Position numbers and translations under genes: made by a program
Source: Pseudomonadota bacterium
Lineage (GTDB): Bacteria > Pseudomonadota > Alphaproteobacteria > Rhizobiales > Xanthobacteraceae
Assembly: GCA_018242205.1 (NCBI GenBank)
Contig: JAFECJ010000032.1
Span: forward strand, 1-51,601
Length of the DNA: 51,601 nt
Reading direction: 5' to 3'
Notes under the pieces: generated by a model
Told to the model about the DNA's origin: nothing
The model's database searches: none
What the model saw: only the letters and a program-made list of their open reading frames with translations
Shown: positions 16,147 through 24,909 of the stretch, piece after piece
Layout: each line of letters starts with the position of its first letter
Position numbering within the stretch: position 1 is the stretch's first letter

Positions 16147-17070
16147 ATGGGCATTTTTCATAAATGGCGGCGGGGCGTGGCGCTGGCCGCCTTCGTCCTG
16201 GTGCTGAGCGCCGGAACCGCGTGGCCCCAGGCCCACATCCCGAAAGGCGCCGAGCCGGGCGACAAGCCCGCCGCCGACGCCCCCGACACCAACCCGCTGC
16301 GCAACCCGGTCGATGTGCCGGGCTTCTGGGATCCCCGCCGGCGTCCCGAGCGGCCGGACCTGTCGCGCCTGACCGTCATCCGCTTTCTCACCGAGACCGA
16401 CTATCCGCCGTTCGACTATGCCGGCCCGGACGGCAATCCGATCGGCTTCAATGTCGATCTGGCGCGCATGATCTGCGAGGAGATCAAGGTCGCCTGCACG
16501 GTGCAGATGCGCCGCTACGACACCTTGATCGACAGCCTCAACGCCAATCAGGGCGACGCGGTGATCGCCTCGATGGCGGCGACGCCGGCGATGCGCAAGC
16601 GCGTCGATTTCACCGATCCCTATTATCGGATGCCGGCGCGTTTCGTGACACGGCGCAATTCCGGCATCGAGGACGTGCGGCCGCAGGCCCTCGAAGGCAA
16701 GAAGGTCGGCGTCATCGCCGGCACCGCGCACGAAGCCTATATCAAGATGCTGTTCACCGAAGCCGAGCTGCACGCCTATCCGGACGATGCCGCCGCGCGC
16801 GCCGCACTCAAGAAAGGCGAGGTCGATCTCTTGTTCGGCGACGGCATCTCGCTGTCGTTCTGGCTCAACGGCACCGACTCGGCCAACTGCTGCCGCTTCG
16901 TCGGCGGACCCTATCTGGAAAGCCGTTATTTCGGCGAAGGCGTCGGCATCGCGGTCCGGCGCGGCAACGACCTGTTGCGGCAGTCGCTCAACTGGGCGCT
17001 GTTCCGCTTGTGGGAGCAGGGCCGCTTCACCGACCTGTGGCTGCGCTATTTTCCGATCAGCCCGTTTTGA
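16147..17070 (+). CDS. Periplasmic substrate-binding protein, amino-acid type (SBP family 3)
   Basis: 307-residue ABC-transporter solute-binding protein. A Sec signal peptide (about 1-28, VALAAFVLVLSAGTAWPQA) is followed by an unusual proline/aspartate-rich linker (about 30-72), then a family 3 fold: FLTETDYPPFDYAGPDGNPIGFNVDLARMIC, VIASMAATPAMRKRVDFTDPYYRMPARFV, KKVGVIAGTAHEAY and LLFGDGISLSFWLNG. A CC pair in NCCRFVGG may form a disulfide. No permease or ATPase gene is adjacent, so it is an orphan binding protein or docks to a distant transporter. Ligand unknown; a polar amino acid is the family default. Confidence 0.88.
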   Translation: MGIFHKWRRGVALAAFVLVLSAGTAWPQAHIPKGAEPGDKPAADAPDTNPLRNPVDVPGFWDPRRRPERPDLSRLTVIRFLTETDYPPFDYAGPDGNPIGFNVDLARMICEEIKVACTVQMRRYDTLIDSLNANQGDAVIASMAATPAMRKRVDFTDPYYRMPARFVTRRNSGIEDVRPQALEGKKVGVIAGTAHEAYIKMLFTEAELHAYPDDAAARAALKKGEVDLLFGDGISLSFWLNGTDSANCCRFVGGPYLESRYFGEGVGIAVRRGNDLLRQSLNWALFRLWEQGRFTDLWLRYFPISPF

Positions 17071-17129
17071 GGCCTGAAGGCACTTCCAAACCGGCGTGGA
17101 CGGATTAGGTTAGTCCTATCGTCAACATC

Positions 17130-17147
17130 AGAAAGGAGGTGATCCAG
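17130..17147 (+). promoter_or_regulatory. 18-nt extended Shine-Dalgarno sequence
   Basis: AGAAAGGAGGTGATCCAG is complementary over 18 consecutive bases to the expected 3' end of alphaproteobacterial 16S rRNA (CTGGATCACCTCCTTTCT). Its last base is the first base of a GTG start codon at 17147, and the core AGGAGG is 7 bases from that codon. Such length far exceeds the usual 4-7 bases and matches the hallmark described for rreB/rreR mini-mRNAs. Confidence 0.9.
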
Positions 17148-17221
17148 TGTCTCATTGTCTATCGCCGCAACCGTCGGCCACCACGACCTGGATTCTCGCC
17201 TCGGTGGGAGTCTGCGCCTAG
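17147..17221 (+). CDS. rreB-like mini-gene, 24-residue peptide
   Basis: GTG-initiated ORF of 24 codons ending at TAG 17219-17221. The peptide begins MSHCLSPQPSATTTW and ends ILASVGVCA, with two Cys residues and a short hydrophobic C-terminus. The 18-nt Shine-Dalgarno sequence runs directly into the start codon, and a terminator hairpin follows 27 bases after the stop, so a self-contained mRNA of roughly 150-170 nt is likely. These properties match rreB of Bradyrhizobiaceae (17-nt SD, GTG start, about 165-nt mRNA), where, as I recall, the peptide has 14 residues and the SD itself impedes translation. Homology is inferred from architecture, not from peptide alignment. The RNA rather than the peptide could be the functional part. 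Confidence 0.75.
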   Translation: MSHCLSPQPSATTTWILASVGVCA

Positions 17222-17248
17222 GTCCCACGGACTGCGGTTCGACAATGG

Positions 17249-17277
17249 AAGGGCCGTCCGAGAGGGCGGCCCTTCTT
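17249..17277 (+). terminator. Rho-independent terminator of the rreB-like gene
   Basis: Left arm AAGGGCCGTCC (17249-17259), loop GAGA, right arm GGGCGGCCCTT (17264-17274): 11 paired bases with a single G-U, followed by CTTC. The terminal U-run is short, but the stem is strong. It abuts the stop codon of the convergent flavoprotein gene (17277) and may serve both strands. Confidence 0.75.
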
Positions 17278-18524
17278 CATTCCCGGGAACCTGCGAGCCA
17301 GGCCAGCGCGCCCTTGGCGGCGGCGACGCCGGTGGCAAAACTCGCCTGCAGCAGATAGCCGCCGGTCGGCGCGTCCCAGTCGAGCATCTCGCCGGCGACG
17401 AACACGCCGCGACTTTTCCCGAGCATGAAATGCGCGTCGAGTTCGCTGAAGCGAATGCCGCCGGCGCTCGAGATCGCCCGCTCGATCGGCTGTACGCCCG
17501 CCAGCTTCACCGGCACCGCCTTGATCAGCGCCGCGATCTGCGGCGGGGACAGAGCCGACAGCGGTTTGCCTTTGGCCAGCGCCGCCTCGTGCAGCAGCGA
17601 CAGCGCCACGGCGGCCAGATGCGTGTTCTTGCGCAGGAAGTTCGACAGCGACTGCTTGCCGCGCGGCGCCGACAGGCGCTCGGCGAGCTTGGCGGCGGTG
17701 ACGTCCGGCAGCAGATCGATGGTGATGGTCGTCGCGCCATGCCTGGTGACGGCGTCGCGGATCGGCGACGACAGCGCATAGATGGCGCCGCCTTCGATGC
17801 CGGTTTGCGTCACCATGGCCTCGCCGCGCACGCTACGCTCGCCGAAGGTGACGGCGATGCGCTTGAGCGGCTGGCCGGCGAAGCCGCGCAGCACGTCGGA
17901 CCATGCGGTCGTGAAGCCGCAATTCGCCGCCTGCAGCGGCGCCACCGCGACCTTCTCGGCGCGCAGGATATCGACCCAGCGCGCGTCGGAACCGAGCTTC
18001 GGCCAGCTCGCGCCACCCATCGCCAGCACGACGACGTCGGGCTTCACCGAAGCTTTTTCACCGCCGGATTTGAAAACCAGCTGGCCGTCGTCATCCCAGC
18101 CTTCCCAGCGATGCCGCACCTTCACGGTGACGCCGAGATTGCGCAGGCGCAACAGCCAGGTCCGCAGCAGCGGCGAGGTCTTCAGTGCCTTCGGGAAGAC
18201 CCGGCCGCTCGAGCCGACAAAGGTGTCGGTGCCGAGTTCATCCGCCCAGGCGCGGAGTGCTGCCGGGGGAAAGGCGGTCACGGCGTCGAGCAACCGCTCG
18301 TCGGCGTCGCCGTAGCGCTTGAGGAAATCGGCGAGCGGTTCGCTGTGGGTCAGGTTCAGCCCGCCGCGCCCCGCCATCAGCAGCTTGCGGCCGAGCGACG
18401 GCATCTGGTCGTAGATCGTGACGGCGACGCCGGCCCGCGCCAAAGTCTCCGCCGCGATCAGCCCGGCGGGACCGCCGCCGATGACGGCGGCATTTTTCCT
18501 GTTTAGTGCCTTGGATGGGCTCAA
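17277..18524 (-). CDS. NAD(P)/FAD-dependent oxidoreductase, HI0933/TIGR03862-like
   Basis: 415-residue flavoprotein of the HI0933 family. The FAD dinucleotide-binding motif [19 protein letters not shown] lies at 14-32. It is followed by [19 protein letters not shown], the family signature for FAD contact, and a C-terminal FAD motif [27 protein letters not shown]. The oxidised substrate for this family is unknown. Start is a TTG at 18524; no in-frame ATG or GTG lies nearby, and the start is therefore less certain. It is divergent from lysK with 70 bases between starts. Confidence 0.87.
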   Translation of the reverse strand: MSPSKALNRKNAAVIGGGPAGLIAAETLARAGVAVTIYDQMPSLGRKLLMAGRGGLNLTHSEPLADFLKRYGDADERLLDAVTAFPPAALRAWADELGTDTFVGSSGRVFPKALKTSPLLRTWLLRLRNLGVTVKVRHRWEGWDDDGQLVFKSGGEKASVKPDVVVLAMGGASWPKLGSDARWVDILRAEKVAVAPLQAANCGFTTAWSDVLRGFAGQPLKRIAVTFGERSVRGEAMVTQTGIEGGAIYALSSPIRDAVTRHGATTITIDLLPDVTAAKLAERLSAPRGKQSLSNFLRKNTHLAAVALSLLHEAALAKGKPLSALSPPQIAALIKAVPVKLAGVQPIERAISSAGGIRFSELDAHFMLGKSRGVFVAGEMLDWDAPTGGYLLQASFATGVAAAKGALAWLAGSRE

Positions 18525-18594
18525 GATGCTGCTTTTCGTGGCTCGAATTGACGGAAATGGACTGCCCGCCTATGTCTGCCCGCCGGAGGCCGGA

Positions 18595-20250
18595 ATGTCG
18601 ATGACCACTGCTGAAATTGCGCCGCAAATCACGCCCGACGAGCTGAAGAAGCTCGCCGAACAGTCGAACGCCTGGCCGTTCGAAGAGGCGAAAAAGATCG
18701 TGGCGCGGCTCAAGGCCAAACCCAAGGACGAGGTCATCTTCGAGACCGGCTACGGCCCGTCGGGCCTGCCGCATATCGGCACCTTCGGCGAGGTGGCGCG
18801 CACCACCATGGTGCGCCACGCCTTCCGCGTGCTCACCGAGGACAAGGTCAAGACCCGGCTGATCGCCTTCTCCGACGATATGGACGGCCTGCGCAAGGTG
18901 CCGGACAACGTGCCGAACAAGGACGCGCTGGCGCTCGATCTTGGCAAGCCGCTGACCCAAGTGCGGGATCCGTTCGGCACGCATCCGTCGTTCGGCGAGC
19001 ACAACAACGCGCGGCTGCGCGCCTTCCTCGATCACTTCGGCTTCGAGTACGAATTCGCCTCGTCGACCGAGTACTATAAATCGGGCCGTTTCGACGTCAC
19101 GCTGCTGAAGATGCTGGCGCGCTTCGACAAGGTGATGGCGATCATGCTGCCGTCGCTGCGCGAGGAACGCGCCGCGACCTATTCGCCGTTCCTGCCGATC
19201 GATCCGCAGACCGGCATCGTGCTGCAGGTGCCGATCACCGCGCACGACGCCAAAGCCGGCACCATCACGTACGAGCACCCGACGACCCGCGAGCCGGTCA
19301 CGGTTCCGGTCACCGGCGGCGCCTGCAAACTACAATGGAAGCCGGACTGGGCGATGCGCTGGACCGCGCTCGGCGTCGACTACGAAATGGCCGGCAAGGA
19401 TCTGATCGACTCGGTCAAGTTGTCCGGCCAGATCTGCAAGGCGCTCGACGGCAAGCCGCCGGAAGGCTTCAACTACGAACTGTTCCTTGACGAACACGGC
19501 CAGAAGATTTCCAAGTCGAAGGGCAACGGCCTGACGATCGAGGAATGGTTGCGCTATGCCTCGCCGGAATCGCTGTCGCTGTTCATGTATCGCGAGCCGA
19601 AGTCGGCCAAGCGCTTGTATTTCGACGTGATCCCGCGGCAGGTCGACGACTATCAGCAGTTCCTCGAAGGCTATCCGCGCCAGCAGGACTGGAAGCAGAA
19701 GCTCGGCAATCCGGTCTGGCACATCCACAATGGCAAGCCGCCGGTCGCGGACATGCCGATCTCGTTCACGATGCTGCTGACACTGGTGTCGTCGTCGAAC
19801 GCCGAGAATGCGGACACCTTGTGGGGCTTCATCGGTCGCTATCGTCCGGGCGTGACGCCGCAGACGCATCCCAAACTGAACGATGCGGTCGGCTACGCCA
19901 TCCATTACTTCCATGACTTCGTGCTGCCGACGAAGAAGTTTCGCGAGCCGAGCGAGGTCGAGCGCAAGGCGTTGCAGGATCTGCGCGACGCACTTGCCAA
20001 TCTCGCGCCCGAGGCGACCGCGGAAGACATCCAGAACGTGGTCTACGAAATCGGCCGCCGCGAACCGTTCCTCGATCACAATAAGAAGGCCAAGGACGGC
20101 CGGCCCGGCGTGTCGCTCGACTGGTTCAATATGCTGTACCAGGTGCTGCTCGGCCAGGAGAAGGGCCCGCGCTTCGGCTCTTTCGTTGCCGTCTATGGCG
20201 TCAAGAACACCGTCGACATGATCGACGGCGCGTTGGCGCGTTCGGCTTAA
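18595..20250 (+). CDS. lysK: Lysine--tRNA ligase, class I
   Basis: Class I lysyl-tRNA synthetase charging tRNA(Lys), the archaeal-type enzyme that replaces class II LysS in many alphaproteobacteria. 551 residues. The HIGH-type motif is [15 protein letters not shown], and the KMSKS-type motif is [10 protein letters not shown] (about residue 302). The alpha-helical anticodon-binding C-terminal half is complete. Start ATG at 18595, with GGAGG five bases upstream; a second ATG is two codons later. It is divergent from the flavoprotein gene and followed by a family A palindromic repeat. Confidence 0.96.
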   Translation: MSMTTAEIAPQITPDELKKLAEQSNAWPFEEAKKIVARLKAKPKDEVIFETGYGPSGLPHIGTFGEVARTTMVRHAFRVLTEDKVKTRLIAFSDDMDGLRKVPDNVPNKDALALDLGKPLTQVRDPFGTHPSFGEHNNARLRAFLDHFGFEYEFASSTEYYKSGRFDVTLLKMLARFDKVMAIMLPSLREERAATYSPFLPIDPQTGIVLQVPITAHDAKAGTITYEHPTTREPVTVPVTGGACKLQWKPDWAMRWTALGVDYEMAGKDLIDSVKLSGQICKALDGKPPEGFNYELFLDEHGQKISKSKGNGLTIEEWLRYASPESLSLFMYREPKSAKRLYFDVIPRQVDDYQQFLEGYPRQQDWKQKLGNPVWHIHNGKPPVADMPISFTMLLTLVSSSNAENADTLWGFIGRYRPGVTPQTHPKLNDAVGYAIHYFHDFVLPTKKFREPSEVERKALQDLRDALANLAPEATAEDIQNVVYEIGRREPFLDHNKKAKDGRPGVSLDWFNMLYQVLLGQEKGPRFGSFVAVYGVKNTVDMIDGALARSA

Positions 20251-20270
20251 ACGCGACCACACACTCTAAA

Positions 20271-20352
20271 GTCATCGCCCGCGAAAGCGGGCGATCCAGC
20301 GCTTGTTTGACGGAAGTAAAGAGCTGGATGCCCCGCTTTCGCGGGGCATGAC
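20271..20352. repeat. Palindromic repeat, family A, copy 2 (compact)
   Basis: 82 bases: GTCAT, hairpin CGCCCGCgaaaGCGGGCG, ATCCAGC, spacer, GCTGGAT, hairpin CCCCGCtttcGCGGGG, ATGAC. This is the simplest copy and defines the element. It fills the gap between the converging lysK and carbonic anhydrase genes, where it could act as a bidirectional 3' end. Confidence 0.88.
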
Positions 20353-20369
20353 GGCGCTCTGCCCAGCCC

Positions 20370-21122
20370 TCACGACATCAGCACGAAGCGGCGGTTGTCC
20401 TTCTGCACCGGCCGCGCGTTCATCGGATACAGCTTGCCGAACGCATCGATGTCGCCGCGCGCGACCTGGATCGGTTCGCGCAGCACCAGCCAGTTCACCA
20501 CTTCGCTGCAGGGCGGCGTCGTCAGCGAGCCTGAATAGCGATAATAGCCGCGTCGCGCCGGCAGCATCTGGTTCGGATCGGGCGCGGTCGCCATCTTGAC
20601 CGCCGGGCCCGCCTTGCCGGGCATCGACGCGACAATCTTGCCGAAGGCGGCATTGGCTTTGCCGGCGGCCATCAGCGCGCCGATCACGGCGAGATTGCCG
20701 CTGGCCTCGCGATGCACGAAATGCACTTCCATCGGATAGGCCTTGCCGCCGATCAGATGCTCGCTCGGATGATGGAAGTGATATTGCAGCAACTCGTACT
20801 TGCTGGAGCCGACCGTGAGCGTGTTGCCGGGATCGGCGTTGACCTGGATGGTGTGGCCGTTGTTGACGATCATGTCCGGCTTCTTGCGCCAGTCGATCTT
20901 CAAGGCCGGTAGCTGTGATTTAATGCCGCCCTCGATATTGATCGGCGACTGCTGCGTGCCCACCGAACAGGCCTTGCTGGCGGCATCGAGATCGCCCCAA
21001 TGCGACGGGCCACCGTCGCCCTCGTAGCTCCAGTGCGCGCCTTCCGCGGCAAAACCCGGCGATGCGCAAACCGGACACAACGCCATGCCGGCCAATACTT
21101 TCAACGCATTTCGACGATCCAT
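20370..21122 (-). CDS. Alpha-class carbonic anhydrase, exported
   Basis: Periplasmic zinc enzyme interconverting CO2 and bicarbonate. 250 residues. Zinc ligands His115 and His117 lie in YHFHHPSEH and His134 in MEVHFVH; the substrate-pocket motif SLTTPPCSE is near residue 195. The N-terminus MDRRNALKVLAGMALCPVCASPGFA has an RR pair before a hydrophobic core and an AxA cleavage site, so it may use the Tat route, although the consensus after RR is weak. ATG at 21122 is preferred; the frame continues upstream for 16 codons to another possible start. No bicarbonate transporter is nearby. Family assignment is firm. Confidence 0.93.
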   Translation of the reverse strand: MDRRNALKVLAGMALCPVCASPGFAAEGAHWSYEGDGGPSHWGDLDAASKACSVGTQQSPINIEGGIKSQLPALKIDWRKKPDMIVNNGHTIQVNADPGNTLTVGSSKYELLQYHFHHPSEHLIGGKAYPMEVHFVHREASGNLAVIGALMAAGKANAAFGKIVASMPGKAGPAVKMATAPDPNQMLPARRGYYRYSGSLTTPPCSEVVNWLVLREPIQVARGDIDAFGKLYPMNARPVQKDNRRFVLMS

Positions 21123-21253
21123 CTCAGTGCCCCCTCGGTGGAATATCCGGCTACCGGCCGCACGCAACAATGCATGGCGCGCCGCGGCGTGCGACTCAGT
21201 CTTCCGATCGGGGAACTTTAGCGAGCTCGCCGGCTACAATCCATCCATCGGCG

Positions 21254-21883
21254 TTACTGGCTCGCCCATACGATGCGCGCGATCCATTCGACTTCGGACA
21301 TCTGCAACGTGCGGTCGCGATGCTCCGAGTTGAGCGACTTGAGTTCGACGCTCTTGGCCTGCTTGCGCTTGAGCTCCTTGGCCATGATCTCGCCCTTCTT
21401 GGTCTTGACCACGACACGGTCGCCTTTACGTACCGGCGTGCCCGGCGAGACGATGATGATGTCGCCCTCGCGGTAGGCCGGCTTCATCGAGTCGCCGGAG
21501 ATTTCCAGCGCATAGGCGTGCTCGTCGGTGAGGGCAGGGAAGCTGACTTCCTCCCAGCCTTTGCCGACCGGAAAGCCGGCATCGTCGAAGAAGCCTTCGG
21601 TGCCGGCCTCGGCAAAGCCGATCAGCGGCACGCTTGAGATCGTCGGTTTACCGCCGTCGGTGATCAGCGTCACGAAGGTGTCGACCTTGGTGTTGGTCGC
21701 CGCCAGTGCCTTGGCGACCGATTCGGTCGAGGGCCACCGCGGCCGGCCTTCCGGCGTGATGCGCTTCGATTTGTTGAAGGTCGTCGGGTCGAGGCCAGCT
21801 TTCTTGGCAAGACCGGAGGCGGTCATTTTGGACCGCGCCGCGAGGCGGTCGATGGCATTCCAGATCTGGGCGTGGGTCAGCAT
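21254..21883 (-). CDS. HTH plus S24 peptidase regulator (LexA/CI-like)
   Basis: 209-residue repressor-type protein. A helix-turn-helix N-terminus (about 5-60; ASGLAKKAGLDPTTFNKSKR) is followed by a peptidase S24 domain with Ser132 in ISGDSMKP and Lys169 in IMAKEL. Their spacing of 37 residues equals that of the LexA catalytic dyad. An Ala93-Gly94 pair in FAEAGTEG lies where LexA and phage repressors self-cleave, so RecA-triggered autocleavage is possible but unproven. No phage genes surround it, so it is a chromosomal regulator rather than a prophage repressor. It is divergent from pyrD across 221 bases containing an inverted repeat. Confidence 0.88.
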   Translation of the reverse strand: MLTHAQIWNAIDRLAARSKMTASGLAKKAGLDPTTFNKSKRITPEGRPRWPSTESVAKALAATNTKVDTFVTLITDGGKPTISSVPLIGFAEAGTEGFFDDAGFPVGKGWEEVSFPALTDEHAYALEISGDSMKPAYREGDIIIVSPGTPVRKGDRVVVKTKKGEIMAKELKRKQAKSVELKSLNSEHRDRTLQMSEVEWIARIVWASQ

Positions 21884-21916
21884 ATCTTCACCGGAGGTTC
21901 GGCCTCGGAGGCCTCG

Positions 21917-21947
21917 GGTTATCGATCATTATGTAGGAATTATAACC
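21917..21947. promoter_or_regulatory. Candidate operator upstream of the S24 regulator gene
   Basis: GGTTAT (21917-21922) and ATAACC (21942-21947) are perfect 6-bp inverted arms with 19 bases between centres of an AT-rich stretch. It sits 34 bases before the regulator start, in the only AT-rich segment of the divergent gap. Autoregulation is a plausible inference; the arm length alone does not prove it. Confidence 0.4.
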
Positions 21948-22104
21948 GCGAGTCGGGCTGCTGTCACACCTTATATGGCGGTCGGGGAGAAATTGCCCCC
22001 AGCCATCGCTTTTGCCGGCGTTCGGCCTTATGTCTGAGCCAGTTTTTGCACACCTACCGCCGCCGGGCCGCCACCCGGGGGGCCCGATGCTGGAGTATTT
22101 GCCG

Positions 22105-23199
22105 GTGATCGCCCTCATTGATCGCCTGTCGCGCCCCTTTCTGCGCGCTCTCGACCCCGAAGACGCCCATGCTTTGGTCCTCAAGGCGCTGCGATTCGTG
22201 CCGCTGGGGCAGCCGGAGGCCGACCCGCCGGAGCTGCGCGTCCGCGCTTTCGGCCTGAATTTTCCCAATCCGATCGGCCTGGCCGCCGGCTTCGACAAGA
22301 ATGCGGTGGCGCCGGATGCCTTGCTCAAGCTTGGTTTCGGCTTCGTCGAGGTCGGCACGCTGACGCCGCGGCCCCAGATCGGCAACCCGCGGCCGCGAAT
22401 ATTCCGGCTCGAGGCCGATGGCGGTGTCATCAACCGGCTCGGCTTCAACAATGGCGGGGCGCCAGCGGCGCTGGCCCGGCTCGCCGCCCGGGCACATTCG
22501 GGCGGAATTGTCGGCGTCAATATCGGCGCCAACAAGGATTCGACCGACCGCAGCGAGGACTATGTCCGGCTGATCGAGACCTTCGCTACGGTCGCGAGCT
22601 ATTTCACGGTCAACGTGTCGTCGCCGAACACGCCGGGACTGCGCAGTCTGCAACAGGCTGACGCGCTCGACGACCTCCTGGCGCGCGTCATCGACGCCCG
22701 TGAGAGTGTGCGGATGCGGGCGGGACCAACCCCGATCCTGGTCAAGATCGCGCCCGATCTGACTTTGCCCGAGCTCGACGATGTCGTCGGCGTCGCGCGC
22801 AAGCATCGCGTCGACGGCATGATCGTGTCGAACACGACGATCTCGCGGCCGTCGGCGCTGCGCGATCAGGACAAGGCCCGCGAATCGGGTGGCCTTTCCG
22901 GCAGGCCGATGTTCAGGTTGTCGACGCGGATGCTGGCCGAAACTTATGTGCGCGCCGAAAATGCGTTTCCGCTGATCGGCGTCGGCGGTGTCGATTCCGG
23001 CGCTACGGCGATCGCCAAGATCAAGGCCGGCGCCAGCCTGGTGCAACTCTATACCGGGCTGGTCTATCAGGGCATCGGTCTGGTCGCACAAATGAAGGCG
23101 GACATTGCCGCCGCCATCAAGCGCGGCAATCGCGATTCGCTCGCCGCCATGGTCGGCGTCGATGCCGCAGACATAACCGCGGATACATGGCCGACCTAG
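22105..23199 (+). CDS. pyrD: Dihydroorotate dehydrogenase (quinone), class 2
   Basis: Membrane-associated flavoenzyme of pyrimidine biosynthesis, oxidising dihydroorotate to orotate with ubiquinone. About 364 residues. The class 2 N-terminal helix (IDRLSRPFLRALDPEDAHALVLKAL) is present. Family motifs are NPIGLAAGFDKNA, GFVEVGTLTPRPQIGNPRPR, the catalytic-Ser region YFTVNVSSPNTPGLR, and GVGGVDSGATAIAKIKAGASLVQLYT for FMN phosphate binding. I chose the GTG at 22105: GGAG lies nine bases upstream and family proteins begin at this point. An ATG at 22087 is in frame and adds six residues. It converges on the MATE gene with a 10-base gap. Confidence 0.95.
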   Translation: MIALIDRLSRPFLRALDPEDAHALVLKALRFVPLGQPEADPPELRVRAFGLNFPNPIGLAAGFDKNAVAPDALLKLGFGFVEVGTLTPRPQIGNPRPRIFRLEADGGVINRLGFNNGGAPAALARLAARAHSGGIVGVNIGANKDSTDRSEDYVRLIETFATVASYFTVNVSSPNTPGLRSLQQADALDDLLARVIDARESVRMRAGPTPILVKIAPDLTLPELDDVVGVARKHRVDGMIVSNTTISRPSALRDQDKARESGGLSGRPMFRLSTRMLAETYVRAENAFPLIGVGGVDSGATAIAKIKAGASLVQLYTGLVYQGIGLVAQMKADIAAAIKRGNRDSLAAMVGVDAADITADTWPT

Positions 23200-23209
23200 G
23201 CCAGCCGGG

Positions 23210-24529
23210 TTATCGCTCCGGCCAGGGGCGCTGCGCCAAACTGCGATAGCGCATGACCTGCAGGCCGCCGCGGAACAGGTAGAACGTCAGCAGCGCCAGC
23301 CACAGCCCGGTGTTGCCAAGCGATTGCATCGCCCACCAGGCGGCGAGATAGATCGCCAGCGATGCCGCCATCAGGTTGCGCATATCGCGCGTCCACGTCG
23401 CGCCGATATAGACGCCGTCCATGATGAAGGCGGCCACGCCGATCAGGGGCACCAGCGCCGCCATCGGCAGGAAATCGTTGGCGGCGCGGCGCACGTCGTC
23501 GCTGGCCGTCATCAGCGCGATGATCCACGGCCCGGCGCCATAGAACGCCGCCGCGGCGCCGACGCCGAAGACGAGGCCCCAGCGCGTGATGAGTCGCACG
23601 GCGCGGGCGAAGGCGTCGCGGTCGTGCGCGCCGACGGCGGCGCCGCACAATTGCTGGGCGGCGTTGGCCAGACCCTCGAGAAAGAACGTGCCGAGGAACA
23701 CGATATTCTGCAGCACCGCATTGGCGGCCAAGGTGACGTCGCCGGCACGCGCGCCCTGCGCCGAGAAGAACAGGAAGACCGAGACCAGCGCCGCGGTACG
23801 CAGCATGATATCGCGGTTGATGAGCAGCATCCGCCACAGCTTGGCGCGGTCGAAATGGGCTTTGTGGTCCCATTCGAAGTGGCCGCCGAGTATGCGCCAC
23901 GCCATTGCGAAGCCGAGGGCGAGGCCGCAGATTTCAGCGATCACCGCCGCGATCGCCGCGCCGCTGGCGCCCCAGCGAAAGCCGAGCACCAGCAGCACCG
24001 TCAGCGCCATGTTGATCACATTGACGCTGATCTGCACCGCCAGCGCCTGCAGCGGCCGCGCGAGGCCGATGAACCAGCCGAGCATCACGTAGTTGCAGAG
24101 CGCGAAGGGCGAGGCCCAGCTGCGCAGCAGGAAATAGTCGCGCGCGGTGGCGCTGACTTCCGCGCTGCCGCCCATGAGGTCGAAGGCGACGGCGGTCAGC
24201 GGCCCGCGCAGCGCGATCAGCGCGATGCCGGACACGGCCGCCGTCATCATCGCGCGCGCCAGCACCGCGCGCTGTTCGTCATAATCGCGGGCGCCGAAGG
24301 CCTGCGCGGTCAGCGCCACGGTGCCGCTGCGCAGGAAACCGAACAGCCAGAAGATGCAGTCGAACACCAGCGACGCCATGGCAACGCCGCCCAGGATGGC
24401 CGCATCGCCGAGCCGGCCGATGACAGTCGTCGCCACGACGCCGAGCAGTGGCGTGGTGATGTTGGCCAGCATCGCTGGGCCCGCGATCGCGAAGATGCGG
24501 GCCGAGTTGACCGGGACTGTCGATTGCAA
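23210..24529 (-). CDS. MATE family efflux transporter (DinF-like)
   Basis: 439-residue inner-membrane antiporter with about 12 hydrophobic helices in two homologous halves. The N-terminal IAGPAMLANITTPLLGVVATTVIGRLGD and the loop GFLRSGTVALTAQAFGARDYDEQRA are characteristic of the DinF branch, as is ANAVLQNIVFLGTFFLEGLANAAQQLCGAAVGAHDRDAF in the second half. Drives export of cationic drugs or metabolites by H+ or Na+; substrate not predictable. TTG start at 24529 without a convincing ribosome site, 13 bases after the upstream DUF6460 gene, so it may be translated from that transcript. Confidence 0.9.
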   Translation of the reverse strand: MQSTVPVNSARIFAIAGPAMLANITTPLLGVVATTVIGRLGDAAILGGVAMASLVFDCIFWLFGFLRSGTVALTAQAFGARDYDEQRAVLARAMMTAAVSGIALIALRGPLTAVAFDLMGGSAEVSATARDYFLLRSWASPFALCNYVMLGWFIGLARPLQALAVQISVNVINMALTVLLVLGFRWGASGAAIAAVIAEICGLALGFAMAWRILGGHFEWDHKAHFDRAKLWRMLLINRDIMLRTAALVSVFLFFSAQGARAGDVTLAANAVLQNIVFLGTFFLEGLANAAQQLCGAAVGAHDRDAFARAVRLITRWGLVFGVGAAAAFYGAGPWIIALMTASDDVRRAANDFLPMAALVPLIGVAAFIMDGVYIGATWTRDMRNLMAASLAIYLAAWWAMQSLGNTGLWLALLTFYLFRGGLQVMRYRSLAQRPWPER

Positions 24530-24542
24530 TGGAGGGCCGTTG

Positions 24543-24818
24543 TTACTTTCCGCGCGGGGCGTTGACGACGCGCATGATCAGCCAGATCGGGATGACGATG
24601 ACGGCGCCGAGCAGGAAATAACCCCATACCCAGCGGATGGCGTCGAAGCCCATGTTCCAGATGTTGCGGAACAGCCGCTGCACGCTGTGCAGGATGTCGA
24701 GCGGATCGAGGCCGAGCGCGGAGAGGATGACGCCGACCAGGATCGACACCAGGATCAGGCGCACGATGACGCCGAGCGGCGAGCCGCCGAAAACGCGGGT
24801 TGCGGTGTCGTTGCTCAT
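24543..24818 (-). CDS. Small two-helix membrane protein (DUF6460-like)
   Basis: About 91 residues from the ATG at 24818 (MSNDTATRVFGGSP), which has GGAG seven bases upstream. Earlier in-frame starts at 24863 and 24899 would add 15 or 27 residues. Two membrane segments are visible: VIVRLILVSILVGVILSAL (about 16-34) and YFLLGAVIVIPIWLIMRVV (about 66-84), with the amphipathic stretch DPLDILHSVQRLFRNIWNMGFDAIRWVW between them. I recognise it as the Rhizobiales family annotated DUF6460; function unknown. Probably co-transcribed with the MATE gene 13 bases downstream. Confidence 0.8.
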   Translation of the reverse strand: MSNDTATRVFGGSPLGVIVRLILVSILVGVILSALGLDPLDILHSVQRLFRNIWNMGFDAIRWVWGYFLLGAVIVIPIWLIMRVVNAPRGK

Positions 24819-24909
24819 CGGGCGCTCCACGGGCTCCAGGCTGTTTGGCTTGTCGTTTGGCATGGGCGATACCTGAGGCGAAGTTGGCTTGGCGGTCAAG
24901 TAAACACCG

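Noticed and set aside
17130..17147. Fragment of a 16S rRNA gene
   Set aside because: The match is the complement of only the last 18 bases of 16S and sits exactly at a start codon with a terminator after the ORF, so a Shine-Dalgarno role explains it better.
21254..21883. Prophage repressor
   Set aside because: No integrase, Cro, replication or structural phage genes on either side; neighbours are carbonic anhydrase and pyrD.
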